DNA of 64,000 bases, taken from Hyphomonadaceae bacterium (GTDB lineage Bacteria > Pseudomonadota > Alphaproteobacteria > Caulobacterales > Hyphomonadaceae). Positions 42,755-52,079 of the stretch are shown in pieces. The stretch lies in contig JADKDU010000003.1 of assembly GCA_016714495.1 (NCBI GenBank), forward strand, positions 62,001 through 126,000, read 5' to 3'. The position numbers and the translations under genes were made by a program. Position 1 is the first letter of the stretch. Every line of letters begins with the position of its first letter. A model generated the notes under the pieces. It saw only the letters and a program-made list of their open reading frames with translations. It searched no databases and had not been told where the DNA came from.

Positions 42755-44329
42755 ATGGACATGCGCACCGCGCCTGTTGGCCATTACAATGCCGCCGAAG
42801 ATCTGATTGGTCGCAATCACGCTCGCGGCGACAAGGTTGCGTTCATCGATGCGCGCGGCTCCTACACCTTTGGCGATGTGTCTGTCGGCGCGGCCAAGAC
42901 CGCAGCCGGTCTCGGCTCATTGGGACTTGCACCTGGCGATCGTGTCGCCATATGCGCGGTCGACAGCATCGAGTTTGTTTTCTCGTTCCTGGGCGCCATC
43001 AAGGCTGGCCTCGTTCCGATCGGACTCAACACGCTCTTCAAGGCGAAGGACTACGAATACATCTTGGCTGATAGCGGGGCCAAGGCCGCTATCGTGTCCG
43101 AACCCATCGCTCCACATTTTCGGGAAGCGGGAAAGCAGATCGAGTGGACGGGCGCCCTCATCGTAATAGGAACCCCGCACGCCAATGAGATCGGCTTCTC
43201 CACTTTGCTGCTGCACGGGACACGGGCCGATTATCATCCCTCGAGCGCGGGCGATATAGCGTTCTGGCTCTACTCTTCGGGTTCGACGGGGCGTCCGAAA
43301 GGCGCGCCTCATCGACACTATAGTCTGGTCCAGACGGCGCAGTTGTTTGGCCAAGACACGCTGGGAATTCGCGAAAGTGATGTCGTCTACTCGGGGGCCA
43401 AGCTTTTCTTTGCATACGGACTTGGAAACGCCCTCAGCTTCCCGATGGCGGTGGGCGCGACAGCGATCTTGTTCCCCGACCGCGTCACGCCTGCAATCGC
43501 TGTCGACGTCGTCACCAAGCACGGCGTCACCGTCTTCTGTGGAGCGCCGACGCTTTACGGCGGTATTTTGGCTGCCGGCTTGGCCAATCAAATCCACGGT
43601 TCCAGGTTACGACTATGCCTCTCGGCCGGAGAGGGCCTTCCCTCCTCCATTGGAGAGGCATGGGCGGCTACTACCGGCCTTGAGGTCGTGGACGGCATCG
43701 GCTCGACGGAAATGCTGCATATCTACATTTCCAATAAGCCCGGAGATGTTGTCTACGGGACGACCGGGAAACCGGTGCCAGGCTACGAAGTCCGTCTGAT
43801 CGATGAAGATGGAAGAGAAGTCGCTGCAGGAGAGTTTGGCGAACTGTGTGTGCGCGGGCCAACGATGACTCCCTTCTACTGGAATCAACCGGAAAAAACC
43901 GCGTCAACCTTCGTCGATGGCTGGATGCGCACGGGCGACAAGTTTGTTTGCGATACGGATGGCCGCTACACCCACCGCGGCCGGGTCGACGACATGCTCA
44001 AGGTCAGCGGCAACTGGGTTTCGCCGACTGAAGTCGAGAGCACCCTGCTGACGCATGACGATGTTCTTGAAGCTGCTGTCGTTGGCGTGAATGACAGCGC
44101 CGGCCTTCTGAAGAGCATTGCATTTATCGTTTGCAAACCAGGTGTCGTTGGCGGAGACGAGCTGGCCGCTCGCCTCAAGGAACACGCAAAGATGCGCCTC
44201 GCGCCATACAAATATCCGCGCTTCATCCAGTTCGTTGCCGAACTACCAAAAACAGCGACCGGAAAAGTCCAGCGCCACATACTCCGTGATCGCGCTTCTT
44301 CGATGAGCGTGGAGAACGCTCAAGGCTAA
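42755..44329 (+). CDS. Benzoate-CoA ligase
   Basis: A 524-residue AMP-forming ligase that converts benzoate, ATP and CoA to benzoyl-CoA. Motifs: WLYSSGSTGRPKGAPHRH (P-loop, about 171-188), FFAYGLGNALSFPMAVGATA, DGIGSTEMLHIYISNKPGD, GWMRTGDKF, RVDDMLKVSGNWVSPTEVES, and the catalytic Lys in LPKTATGKVQRHIL. These fit the benzoate/4-hydroxybenzoate group, and the box context decides for benzoate or a close analogue. A GGGAGGA ribosome site precedes the start. It converges on the alpha/beta-hydrolase gene. A symbol (bclA or badA type) is not assigned because naming varies. Confidence 0.9.
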   Translation: MDMRTAPVGHYNAAEDLIGRNHARGDKVAFIDARGSYTFGDVSVGAAKTAAGLGSLGLAPGDRVAICAVDSIEFVFSFLGAIKAGLVPIGLNTLFKAKDYEYILADSGAKAAIVSEPIAPHFREAGKQIEWTGALIVIGTPHANEIGFSTLLLHGTRADYHPSSAGDIAFWLYSSGSTGRPKGAPHRHYSLVQTAQLFGQDTLGIRESDVVYSGAKLFFAYGLGNALSFPMAVGATAILFPDRVTPAIAVDVVTKHGVTVFCGAPTLYGGILAAGLANQIHGSRLRLCLSAGEGLPSSIGEAWAATTGLEVVDGIGSTEMLHIYISNKPGDVVYGTTGKPVPGYEVRLIDEDGREVAAGEFGELCVRGPTMTPFYWNQPEKTASTFVDGWMRTGDKFVCDTDGRYTHRGRVDDMLKVSGNWVSPTEVESTLLTHDDVLEAAVVGVNDSAGLLKSIAFIVCKPGVVGGDELAARLKEHAKMRLAPYKYPRFIQFVAELPKTATGKVQRHILRDRASSMSVENAQG

Positions 44330-44452
44330 CCGCAGATTGCGGGCGCTGCATCCTCCTTCTTTCAGGCGGACCCTAACGCCCTCGTCGTTGCGATGATGGT
44401 CTTCCCCCGGGAATCAGACGATGCTTTCCAATCAGCCGTCAGCGCTCATACG

Positions 44453-45259
44453 TCATTGCCTCGCCAGGAAATCCTTGATCGCGGCCAAGACAATATCGGG
44501 TTTTTCCTTGTGCGGAACATGACCGCAACCCTGCAGGATAAGCGCCCTGGCAGGCCCATGCGTCAGACGCACAATCTGGTTGGGATGGATCTCCGAGCCA
44601 TATTCGTCGCAATCTCCATGGATCGCAAGAACCGGACATTGAACACGGCTGAGATCGTCATCGATACGCCAATCCGCAAAGCCAGGCGAAAGCCAGCTCT
44701 CCGTCCAGGCGTCGAGCACCCATTGCGCCTTGTCTCCATGATACCGCATTAGACGGTCGAGTTGGCCAGGAACGGAAAAGGCCGACTTCGCCGCGCGAAT
44801 ACCAGACAGTGTGCGGTCTTCAGCGAAGGTCTGAGCAGACTCAGTGATCAACGCCAGACAATCGGCGCCCTCGACAGCTGCGCACACGGCGGCCATCGCC
44901 CCCCCAACGCTGTGACCCATCAATATCGTTTGCCTGATACCGAGCGCAGACTTCAAGGCCGGCAAAGCAGTACGCGCCTCGTCCGACACAAAATCGAGTT
45001 TCAGCCGGTCAGGATTTGGATCGGACCGACCAAATCCCAATCGATCATAGGCGACGACCACCCGCCCCGCGGACAACGCCAGCTCACCTGGAAAATCGCG
45101 CCACAAATCCGCGCACCCCAGTGAGTCGTGGAACAGGATGATCGGAACCTCGCCAGCAAGTGCGCCTGCTGGCGGGCTCCACATGCGGGCAAAGATGCTT
45201 CCCCCTGGAAGAGCGATGCGATGATCGCTTATATTTGGCGATGCAGAATTCGCAGTCAT
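44453..45259 (-). CDS. Alpha/beta hydrolase in box cluster
   Basis: A 268-residue cytosolic hydrolase: IILFHDSLGCADLWRDFP (oxyanion loop), VAYDRLGFGRSDPNP, the nucleophile elbow GHSVGGAMAA, acid VLAIHGDCDEYGS and His QGCGHVPHKEKPD. The catalytic triad looks complete. Similar hydrolases occur in box clusters, where a thioesterase or lactone-hydrolase role has been proposed; none is proven. It is the last gene of the minus-strand boxB-reductase-hydrolase set, 92 bases after the reductase. A much longer frame running upstream on this strand is an artefact over the reductase. Confidence 0.8.
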   Translation of the reverse strand: MTANSASPNISDHRIALPGGSIFARMWSPPAGALAGEVPIILFHDSLGCADLWRDFPGELALSAGRVVVAYDRLGFGRSDPNPDRLKLDFVSDEARTALPALKSALGIRQTILMGHSVGGAMAAVCAAVEGADCLALITESAQTFAEDRTLSGIRAAKSAFSVPGQLDRLMRYHGDKAQWVLDAWTESWLSPGFADWRIDDDLSRVQCPVLAIHGDCDEYGSEIHPNQIVRLTHGPARALILQGCGHVPHKEKPDIVLAAIKDFLARQ

Positions 45260-45351
45260 GAGTGAGCTTCTATCCGTTCGATCTCGGACGCTTTGCAAAT
45301 GAGACTTCTGTCGAGCGAGATGACGGAAATCCGGCGAACGGGCAACCCGCT

Positions 45352-46641
45352 TCACTTCATGCGCTCGTCCAGTGATCGAACGTTCGAGGCAGTGCGAGTC
45401 ATGCCCTCGCCGGCTGGCGCGCCGCGATTTGGTGAAATGGCGTTCTTGAGCGGAAAGCTCTCGTCTGAGGCCTGTTGTTCGGTAAGCGCTGCATTGGCGG
45501 CGATCAACCGCCGGCCCATGACATGATCGGCGCCGCGATTGACCGATTCGACCGCAACCAGGCGATCCCCGCAAAAACAGAAAACCGAGAACGAGCCCGA
45601 CGCCGGCGAACCCCGCACAACAAATCGATCTGCCGTTTGTGCGAGTCCCGCCATTTGCAACTTCATGCCGCCTTGATCGCTCCAAAACCACGGCAATGCC
45701 GAGTACGGGGCAAGATGACCGGTTATGGTGTGCGCTGCGTGTCGCGCCTGGTCCGTTGCATTCTGGACAGACTCGACACGCATCATCGCGTCGTTTGCTG
45801 GAAAGCGCGCACAATCTCCGATCGCCAGCACATCGGGATCGGAGGTCCGGAGGAACGTATCGACCAGCACGCCGTCCAGCACATCTAGGCCGGCGGCGGC
45901 GGCAAGATCGACGTTTGGCGTCATGCCGACGCCGACAAGCGCAAGCTCTGCCGGCAACGTCTTGCCCGAACTCAGCTCGAGGCTCTGCAACCGACCTTCG
46001 CCATGCAGGGCGACGACTTTCTCGCCAAAGCAAAGCGAGACGCCATTGGCGCGATGAACGTCCTCCACATGCCGCGCGGTGATTTCGGATACCGAGCGGC
46101 CAAGCAATCTGCCGGCCAGCTCCACCAGGCAGACGTTGACGTCCAGGCTTCGGGCAACACAAGCAAACTCGAGCCCGATGAAGCCGCCCCCGATGACGAC
46201 CACATTCCGCACCGCGCCAAGACGCGCCTTTATATCGGCTGCGTCCGAGAACGTGCGCAGGCCAACGACGCCATCAAGCTCCGCTCCGGGCGCCGACAGG
46301 ACGGCGCGCCGCCCTCCGGTCGCCAGGATAACCTTGTCGTAGGGAAGCTTCTGTCCATCCGCCAAAACAACGACGCGCCCGCTACGGTCAATCGCAACCG
46401 CGCGATTTCCCGATAGGTATTTTATGCGCTGCTCCGCATAAACTTCAGGGGATTTGAGAAGCAGGGCATCCCCGTCCTGCTTCCCCAGCAGGTAGCTCTT
46501 TGACAATGGCGGGCGTTGATAAGGAAGCTGCGCTTCGTCGCTGACGAGCGTTATTGCCCCCTCGAAGCCGAGATCACGCAGAGAAACAGCTGCGTGCGCC
46601 CCTGCATGACCCGCCCCAATGACAACAACGTTCTGGGTCAC
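45352..46641 (-). CDS. FAD-dependent ferredoxin/rubredoxin-reductase-type flavoprotein
   Basis: A 429-residue flavoprotein like BphA4 or putidaredoxin reductase. FAD site VVIGAGHAGAHAAVSLRDLG at 5-24, LPYQRPPLSKSYLL, NAD site VVVIGGGFIGLEFACVARSL, and the second FAD motif VLAIGDCARFPAND; the C-terminal W-F-W-SDQGGMKLQ block is also present. Such proteins transfer electrons from NAD(P)H to a small carrier. It starts 18 bases after boxB on the same strand, which suggests it supplies BoxB, replacing the usual BoxA. The last ~40 residues (NRGAPAGEGMTR...) look like an added tail. Confidence 0.85.
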   Translation of the reverse strand: MTQNVVVIGAGHAGAHAAVSLRDLGFEGAITLVSDEAQLPYQRPPLSKSYLLGKQDGDALLLKSPEVYAEQRIKYLSGNRAVAIDRSGRVVVLADGQKLPYDKVILATGGRRAVLSAPGAELDGVVGLRTFSDAADIKARLGAVRNVVVIGGGFIGLEFACVARSLDVNVCLVELAGRLLGRSVSEITARHVEDVHRANGVSLCFGEKVVALHGEGRLQSLELSSGKTLPAELALVGVGMTPNVDLAAAAGLDVLDGVLVDTFLRTSDPDVLAIGDCARFPANDAMMRVESVQNATDQARHAAHTITGHLAPYSALPWFWSDQGGMKLQMAGLAQTADRFVVRGSPASGSFSVFCFCGDRLVAVESVNRGADHVMGRRLIAANAALTEQQASDESFPLKNAISPNRGAPAGEGMTRTASNVRSLDERMK

Positions 46642-46659
46642 TCCGCTGATCTTTCCACG

Positions 46660-48069
46660 TCAAGCGAGGCGGACGTACTCATAGTCGACCGCGAGGTTGT
46701 TGATTCCGCGATCCGGCGGGGCAATCCAGCTCGCCATCTTGCCGGGTTCGACAACCGGCTTCATCAGGCTGTGGACGAAGGCTCGATCAGCTTCTGTGGG
46801 TAACCATTCCGCTTGATGGGCGGCAAAGGCTTCGTGTGAAACGGGCTTGCCTTGCAGGTCTGTCGGGACATTCGCCCATACACCAATTGAACGGCGGAAT
46901 TTTGGGCTCGGCAAGCTATAGCGCAATTCGAAGCCGGCCTTCTCGATCATACGATTCCAACGCTTGAGCCCGATCTCGCAATCTCTGATGTAAGCGCCTC
47001 GTGTGACATCGTTCATCGCGTTGCGAAGCGGAATTTCCTCCGAACCTGCTGGCGTGTGCAACAGATATGACTGATCGATGGCAAGGTGGTCGTCGTAGGT
47101 TGCCTCATCCGGCCTGCCCTTCAGTCCAGATGCGAAATACAAGGCCGCGTTGGATGACGATTCTGATCCGAACAGGTCAAGCGCGGAGGAGAACCAGTAG
47201 TTCATGTACTTCTGAATTGTCGGCAGATCGATCGCGCCCGCTTTGCGCACCGCTTCGGGATCGTCAGAGCCGATTTCCTTCATCACTTCGAGCGTGCGGC
47301 GCGTCACCCTGGCGATCCCGGTATCGCCGATGAACATGTGGTGCGCTTCTTCCGTAAGCATGAACTGGCAGGTCCGCGCCAGCGGATCGAACGCCGATTC
47401 AGCCAGGCTCTTCAGCTGATACTTGCCGTCGCGGTCGGTGAAATACGTGAACATGTAGAAGCTGAGCCAGTCGGAGATCGGCTCGTTGAACGTACCGAGG
47501 ATGCGCGGCTTGTCGCTGTCGCCCGAATGCCGCTGCAGCAGCTCCTCGGCTTCCTCGCGGCCATCTCGTCCGAAATAGGCGTGAAGGAGATACACCATCG
47601 CCCACAGATGCCGCCCCTCTTCCACATTTACCTGGAAAAGACCACGAAGGTCATAGAGCGAGGGACAAGTCAGCCCCAGCAGCCGTTGCTGTTCGACAGA
47701 AGCTGGTTCGGTATCGCCTTGCGTTACGATCAAGCGCCGCAGCGTGGAACGATGCTCGCCCGGCACCTGCTGCCATGGCTGCTTTCCGAACTCGTCGCCG
47801 AAGCCGATCGTCTTGTTCGGATCCGGCTCGGCAAGGAAGATGCCCCATCGATAATCAGGCATGCGCACCCGGCCATAATCCGCCCAACCCTTTGCATCGA
47901 CCGAGACAGCCGTCCGCAGGTAGACGTCTGCACTCTGGAAGTCCGTCGGACCCATGCCCTTCCACCACTCCAGGAAGGCCGGCTGCCATTGCTCAAGCGC
48001 GCGCTGCAACGTGCGGTTGTCGCCGAGTCCCACATTATTCGGGATGCGCTCTTGGTAGTTAATGGCCAT
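46660..48069 (-). CDS. boxB: Benzoyl-CoA 2,3-epoxidase oxygenase subunit (BoxB)
   Basis: A 469-residue di-iron oxygenase that epoxidises benzoyl-CoA. The carboxylate/His ligands are visible in NVEEGRHLWAMVYLLHAYFG and LTEEAHHMFIGDTGIARVTR, with LPTIQKYMNYWFSSALDLFG after them. Length fits the family (~470). MAINYQERIPNN at 48069 is the true start; the longer frame runs back through the shrunken boxC copy. That copy ends TGA, one base, then ATG of boxB, with only a weak ribosome site, so boxB translation is probably coupled to it. It heads an operon with the reductase and hydrolase. Confidence 0.93.
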   Translation of the reverse strand: MAINYQERIPNNVGLGDNRTLQRALEQWQPAFLEWWKGMGPTDFQSADVYLRTAVSVDAKGWADYGRVRMPDYRWGIFLAEPDPNKTIGFGDEFGKQPWQQVPGEHRSTLRRLIVTQGDTEPASVEQQRLLGLTCPSLYDLRGLFQVNVEEGRHLWAMVYLLHAYFGRDGREEAEELLQRHSGDSDKPRILGTFNEPISDWLSFYMFTYFTDRDGKYQLKSLAESAFDPLARTCQFMLTEEAHHMFIGDTGIARVTRRTLEVMKEIGSDDPEAVRKAGAIDLPTIQKYMNYWFSSALDLFGSESSSNAALYFASGLKGRPDEATYDDHLAIDQSYLLHTPAGSEEIPLRNAMNDVTRGAYIRDCEIGLKRWNRMIEKAGFELRYSLPSPKFRRSIGVWANVPTDLQGKPVSHEAFAAHQAEWLPTEADRAFVHSLMKPVVEPGKMASWIAPPDRGINNLAVDYEYVRLA

Positions 48070-48070
48070 C

Positions 48071-48202
48071 TCAGATGCGCTCCCGGTTGAAGCTTGGCGC
48101 CATTGCCCCATCATCGACATTGAGAATGAGGGTAGCGATGTAGCTATCGACCCTGGGCTTCCAGTGCGCGTAGGCTTCACCGCTTCGTTCAAACAGGATC
48201 AC
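48071..48202 (-). pseudogene. Internally deleted boxC copy (43-codon mini-ORF)
   Basis: GTG start at 48202 with the same GGAGGAATTCT ribosome site as boxC. The frame reads ILFERSGEAYAHWKPRVDSY (BoxC N-terminus: ILFERSGEAYSHWKVQVDGR) and IATLILNVDDGAMAPSFNRE, then RI and stop, as the BoxC C-terminus (PSFNWERV). About 500 codons are missing between the two ends, yet the frame is intact. The operator-like site upstream and the stop-start junction with boxB are preserved. It may work as a translated leader for boxB. Confidence 0.75.
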
Positions 48203-48221
48203 AGAATTCCTCCATGGCGCA

Positions 48222-48235
48222 TGCATAATAATGCA
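48222..48235 (-). promoter_or_regulatory. Putative BoxR operator before boxB
   Basis: TGCATAATAATGCA, the same TGCA-N6-TGCA as before boxC (41204-41217), with matching flanks. It is probably functional for boxB despite the decayed genes around it. Confidence 0.6.
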
Positions 48236-48239
48236 TGTT

Positions 48240-48690
48240 TCGGAGGCGCGCGCCAGCCCTTGTTGAGAGCCTGAAATCGCAGCGCAGAGGTCGCGCACGC
48301 TTTCTGATAGAAAGCCCCTCCGCTTGCGATGACATCCATCGGATCGCTCTCGATGATCCGATCGAGGCATTGACGCGCACGAAGCTACAAGCCCAGGCGG
48401 AGCATTGTGGTCGAAGATCGCACTCAGAGCCGCTGTTGCCGCCTGCGGACTGCGCGTACCAACGAGGCGCAACAAATCTGCATTATAATACATGCGCCTT
48501 TGTCGCGATGCGGGCGGCCCGCCAAACGAACATCATCCTTGTCGACGCCTGGACGGGACTGCCGATTTTGTAGCTTGGGAAAATAACCGGCGTCCCGAGA
48601 AGCCGACGAGACGTCCTGCAAGTGGAAGCCATGGAGCGCGCCAGGTCCGTTGTCTTCGCTCCCCCAGGACGAACATGCGCGCCGCTCTCT
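48240..48690. pseudogene. Decayed copy of boxR and flavodoxin start
   Basis: From 48240 to about 48450 short blocks match the boxR gene on the minus strand (GCGCAAAGCTC-like end, TTGATGATCCGATCGAG region as TCGATGATCCGATCGAG, GGTCGAAGA...CGCACTCAGAG). From about 48480 to 48690 blocks match the plus-strand flavodoxin gene and its leader (TGCATTATA; GACGGGACTGCCGATTTTGTAGC against GACCGGCACCGCCGATTTGGTAGC in shape; GCCATGGAG...GCG). Large deletions and stops make both unusable. The order and strands equal those of the intact block at 41.2-42.5 kb, so this is a decayed segmental duplication. Confidence 0.65.
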
Positions 48691-49070
48691 GGCTGCATCT
48701 CATGCACCGTGCGGCCCTTTTTCTGCAGTACTTGCACCCATTGACGGCGCCGACGTCAGGCCGATCGCATCGCCACGCCGCCTCTGTAGGACCGCGGATG
48801 AAAACCTTTCGCAGGGGAAGCGAATGACGCAGCAGCGAATTAGCGCTCCGGGGAAGAAATCACGGAAGCGCGCACGTGTTTTACGCCGTTCATACCTGAT
48901 GATTCGCGCGCCCTGGGGCATCAGAGCAACACTCGTCAGCTTCCTCTTATCACCGCTAGACAAAAATACCTGACGATGCTCTTTGGAGAATGAGCGCCTT
49001 TGGCATCAGACCAACATTGAATAAATAAGCCGTCGGCATTTAGACCAACGGTTAAGGGGAGAAGGAATCG
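48691..49070. other. Gene-free leader of the next TonB receptor, with repeats
   Basis: No gene was recognised. Three imperfect repeats of GGCATCAGACCAAC type occur at 48917 (GGCATCAGAGCAACACT), 49002 (GGCATCAGACCAACATT) and 49035 (GGCATTTAGACCAACGGT), the last two 33 bases apart and just before the receptor start. They may be regulator half-sites. A GGGGAGAAGGA ribosome site precedes 49071. Confidence 0.45.
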
Positions 49071-52002
49071 ATGAAGTCCTACATTAGACGCACTGCGTCC
49101 GTGATTGCGCTTGGCCTGGTGGCCGGCGGAACGGGCGTCGCCTTTGCTCAGCAATCAGCAACGCCTGCCCCGGAAACGGTCCAGCCGGGCCCGGCGGAGG
49201 ATGCCGATGACGACGACAAAGTCATCATCACCGGTTCGCGCGTCGCCAGCGGCGCCGACGCCCCGACCCCGGTCACGGCCGTCACCACCGAGGCGATCAA
49301 CGCGGTCGAGCTTCCGAACGTCGCCGACGCGCTGATCCAGTTGCCATCTCTCAGGACGTCCGTTTCGTCGGCCAAGGGCGGCATGGGCCTCACCATCGGC
49401 TCGCAGCTCAACCTCCGCAGCATCGGCGCGTTCCGCACGCTGGTGCTGGTTGACGGCAAGCGCTTTGTCACCACCGCGCCGTTCAGCGCCGGCCAGAGCA
49501 TCGCGGTCAACGTCGACGCCATCCCGCAGGGCCTGATCCGTCAGGTCGACACGGTGACCGGCGGCGCCTCTGCGGCTTACGGCTCCGACGCCGTCGCCGG
49601 CGTGGTCAACTTCATTCTCGACCATGACTTCGAAGGTATCAAAGCTGAAGTGGGCTACGGCCAGACGCAACGCCGCGATGGCGTCCGTTATGGCGGCGAG
49701 CTGGACTTCGGCGGTTCATTTGACGAAGGCCGCGGCCACGTCCTCGCCAGCATCGAATACAACCGCGACGAAGGCATCCAGAACGACCCCATCAGCTACA
49801 AGGCTGCCCGCGACTGGCAAGAGCATCCGATCGGTCGTGAAACCTTGGGCACGGGCCTTGCCATTGTCGAGAACGCCACCTTCCCGCTGTTTCCGATCAA
49901 CAGCCTTATTACGGGTTGCCGCCAAGGCACGACGCAGCGGAACTACGCAACTTGCCCGATCTTCGGCACAAGCTTCAACGACGCTGGCACCGCGACGCAG
50001 GCCTACAATTTCGGCGTCCGCAACACGCCCAGCACCGGCACGCGCCGGCTCAACCTTCGCCAGTGGCGGCGACGGTTATAACCCCGGTCCAGGGGCGCTG
50101 CTGTCCACGCCGACCATCCGCAACTCGATGTTCATGCGCGCCGACTATGACTTCTCGGACCAGCTGAACGTCTATGTTGAAGCCAACTACGCGCGAACAA
50201 AATCGCGCGCCGAAGCTGGCGCGGGCACGGGGACGTTCGTTACAGCCAACCCGCTGGGCTTCACGCTTCCCAGCACATACGCCTACATACCGGCGAACCT
50301 CGCTGCGCAGATGGCGACGAACAATATCAACCGGATCAACGTTCAGAAGCAGTTTGCTTTTAACGCCAAACAGATGTTCGAGAGCCGCACGCAACCGGAT
50401 CGTCACCGGCGCGACCTACGACTTCGACGACAACTGGTCGGGCGACATCTATTACACTTACGGTGAAACCAAGAGCCAGATGACGCTGAACGACTTCAGC
50501 GACACGATTGCGATGGCGAACGCCCTGACCGCGGTTCGGGCTGCCTGACGGCAATCGTATCACAATGGCGTCCCAGGTGATTACGCTCGGACCAGGTTGA
50601 TCGTGCTGTGCCGTGGAACATCTTCGGTCGTGAGGAATTTTCGAAAGAGCTGCAAGATTACGTCAACCCGCAAAACATGTACTTCAACGAAAATACCCAG
50701 CAGGTGATCGAAGCGACCATCACAGGCACGTTGTTCGAACTGCCAGCTGGTGCGGTCGAAGTCGCGGCCGGCGGCGGCTATCGCAAGGAAACCCTGAACG
50801 AGAGCAGCGACGCACTCGGACTGGCTCGCAAGAATAACGGGTTTAACGGCGCCCCCGGCGCGCTGATCTATATCAACGCACCGGCGATCAAGGGCGACCT
50901 CGAACTGTTCGAAGGCTTCGGCGAAGCACAGATTCCGCTGCTCTCCGACCTGCCCTTTATCGACTCGCTCGAAGCGAACGTCGCTGCCCGCTACACCGAC
51001 TACTCGACCTCGGGCGGCGTCACGACCTGGAAAGCCGGTTTGGTTTGGGTGCCGTTCGATGGTCTGCGCATCCGCGCCGCCCGTTCGAAGGACATCCGCG
51101 CGGCGAACCTGGTTGAACTGTTCAACCCGGCATCGACGGGATTTGGCGCCGTGCTTGATCCGGTGAAAGCCGGCCAGAGCGTTTCGATTGTTCCGATCAC
51201 CTCGGGCAACCCGGAGCTGGACCCGGAAGAAGCCGAAACGAGCACGATCGGTTTCGTATGGAACCCCAGCTTCTTCCCGCAATTCACCGCGACGGTCGAC
51301 TACTTCAACATCGATATCGAAGGCGCTATCTCGACCATCACTTCGCAAAGAACGCTGGATCTCTGCACCGCAAGCGCTCAGCCGCAATACGCATCCTATG
51401 CAACCTACTGCTCGCGAATTTTGCGCGACAACAACAACGACCCGAACGGTAACCTGCTGACCATCAGGTTGCCTTACTCCAACCTGGCGACGCTCGCGAA
51501 CAGCGGCCTCGACGTTGAACTGGGTTACACCGAAGACCTCCCGGTGTTCGGCATCGACGGCCGGTTCTCGCTGCGCGCCTTCGCGACTTACGTCTACGAA
51601 AACAGCTCGGCCACGCCGGGGATCCCGGCGATCACAGTCGACAGCGCAGCGGCTGTCGGCCAGATGCAGGGTCTGATCACGGCCAGCTACGTCTTCGACG
51701 ACTGGTCGCTCGGCCTTTCATCGCACTTCGTAGGGCCGGGACGTTTCGACCCCACCCTGATTGTTGCGTCGACCGGCGCACCGCGGCGTTACAAAGGCGA
51801 CCTGGCCGAAAGCCAGTGGTGGACTGACCTCTCGGTCAAGAAATCGTTCGGCGATTGGGAAGTGTTCGGTTCGGTGTTGAACATCTTTGACAAGGATCCG
51901 CCGCTGTTCCCCTTCACCAACACGAGCTCTGGCTTCGGCACGAGCAACACCTACGACACCCATGGTCGTCGTTATCAGATCGGCGCGCGCATACAGATGT
52001 AA
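49071..52002 (+). pseudogene. Large TonB-dependent receptor, three or more frameshifts
   Basis: A receptor of about 975 residues, paralogous to the one at 16568: signal peptide ending AFAQQS, VIITGSRVASGADAPTPVTA, plug LNLRSIGAFRTLVLVDGKRF and GGASAAYGSDAVAGVVNFIL, barrel, and end YQIGARIQM. The frame changes at about 50048 (into AGSTFASGGDGYNPGPGALL), at about 50390 (into NRIVTGATYDFDDNWSGDIY), and again at 50545-50600 before AVPWNIFGREEFSKELQDYV. Outside these points the coding sequence looks healthy, so it is either a recent pseudogene or an intact gene with assembly errors. Confidence 0.8.
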
Positions 52003-52033
52003 GCTAGCGTCGCGAGCGATCAGCTCGACAATG

Positions 52034-52073
52034 AGGCCCGTGACTCGGCTCCGCCCAGTCACGGGCCTTTTTT
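52034..52073 (+). terminator. Rho-independent terminator of the TonB receptor
   Basis: AGGCCCGTGAC pairs with GTCACGGGCCT and is followed by TTTTTTG. The right half, with its flanks (CGCCCAGTCACGGGCC and the T-run), is repeated at 54383-54409. Confidence 0.85.
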
Positions 52074-52079
52074 GTTTGC

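Noticed and set aside
45260..46162. Upstream extension of the alpha/beta-hydrolase frame
   Set aside because: It is composed of Arg/Cys-rich shadow sequence over the reductase gene; the hydrolase domain starts at 45259.
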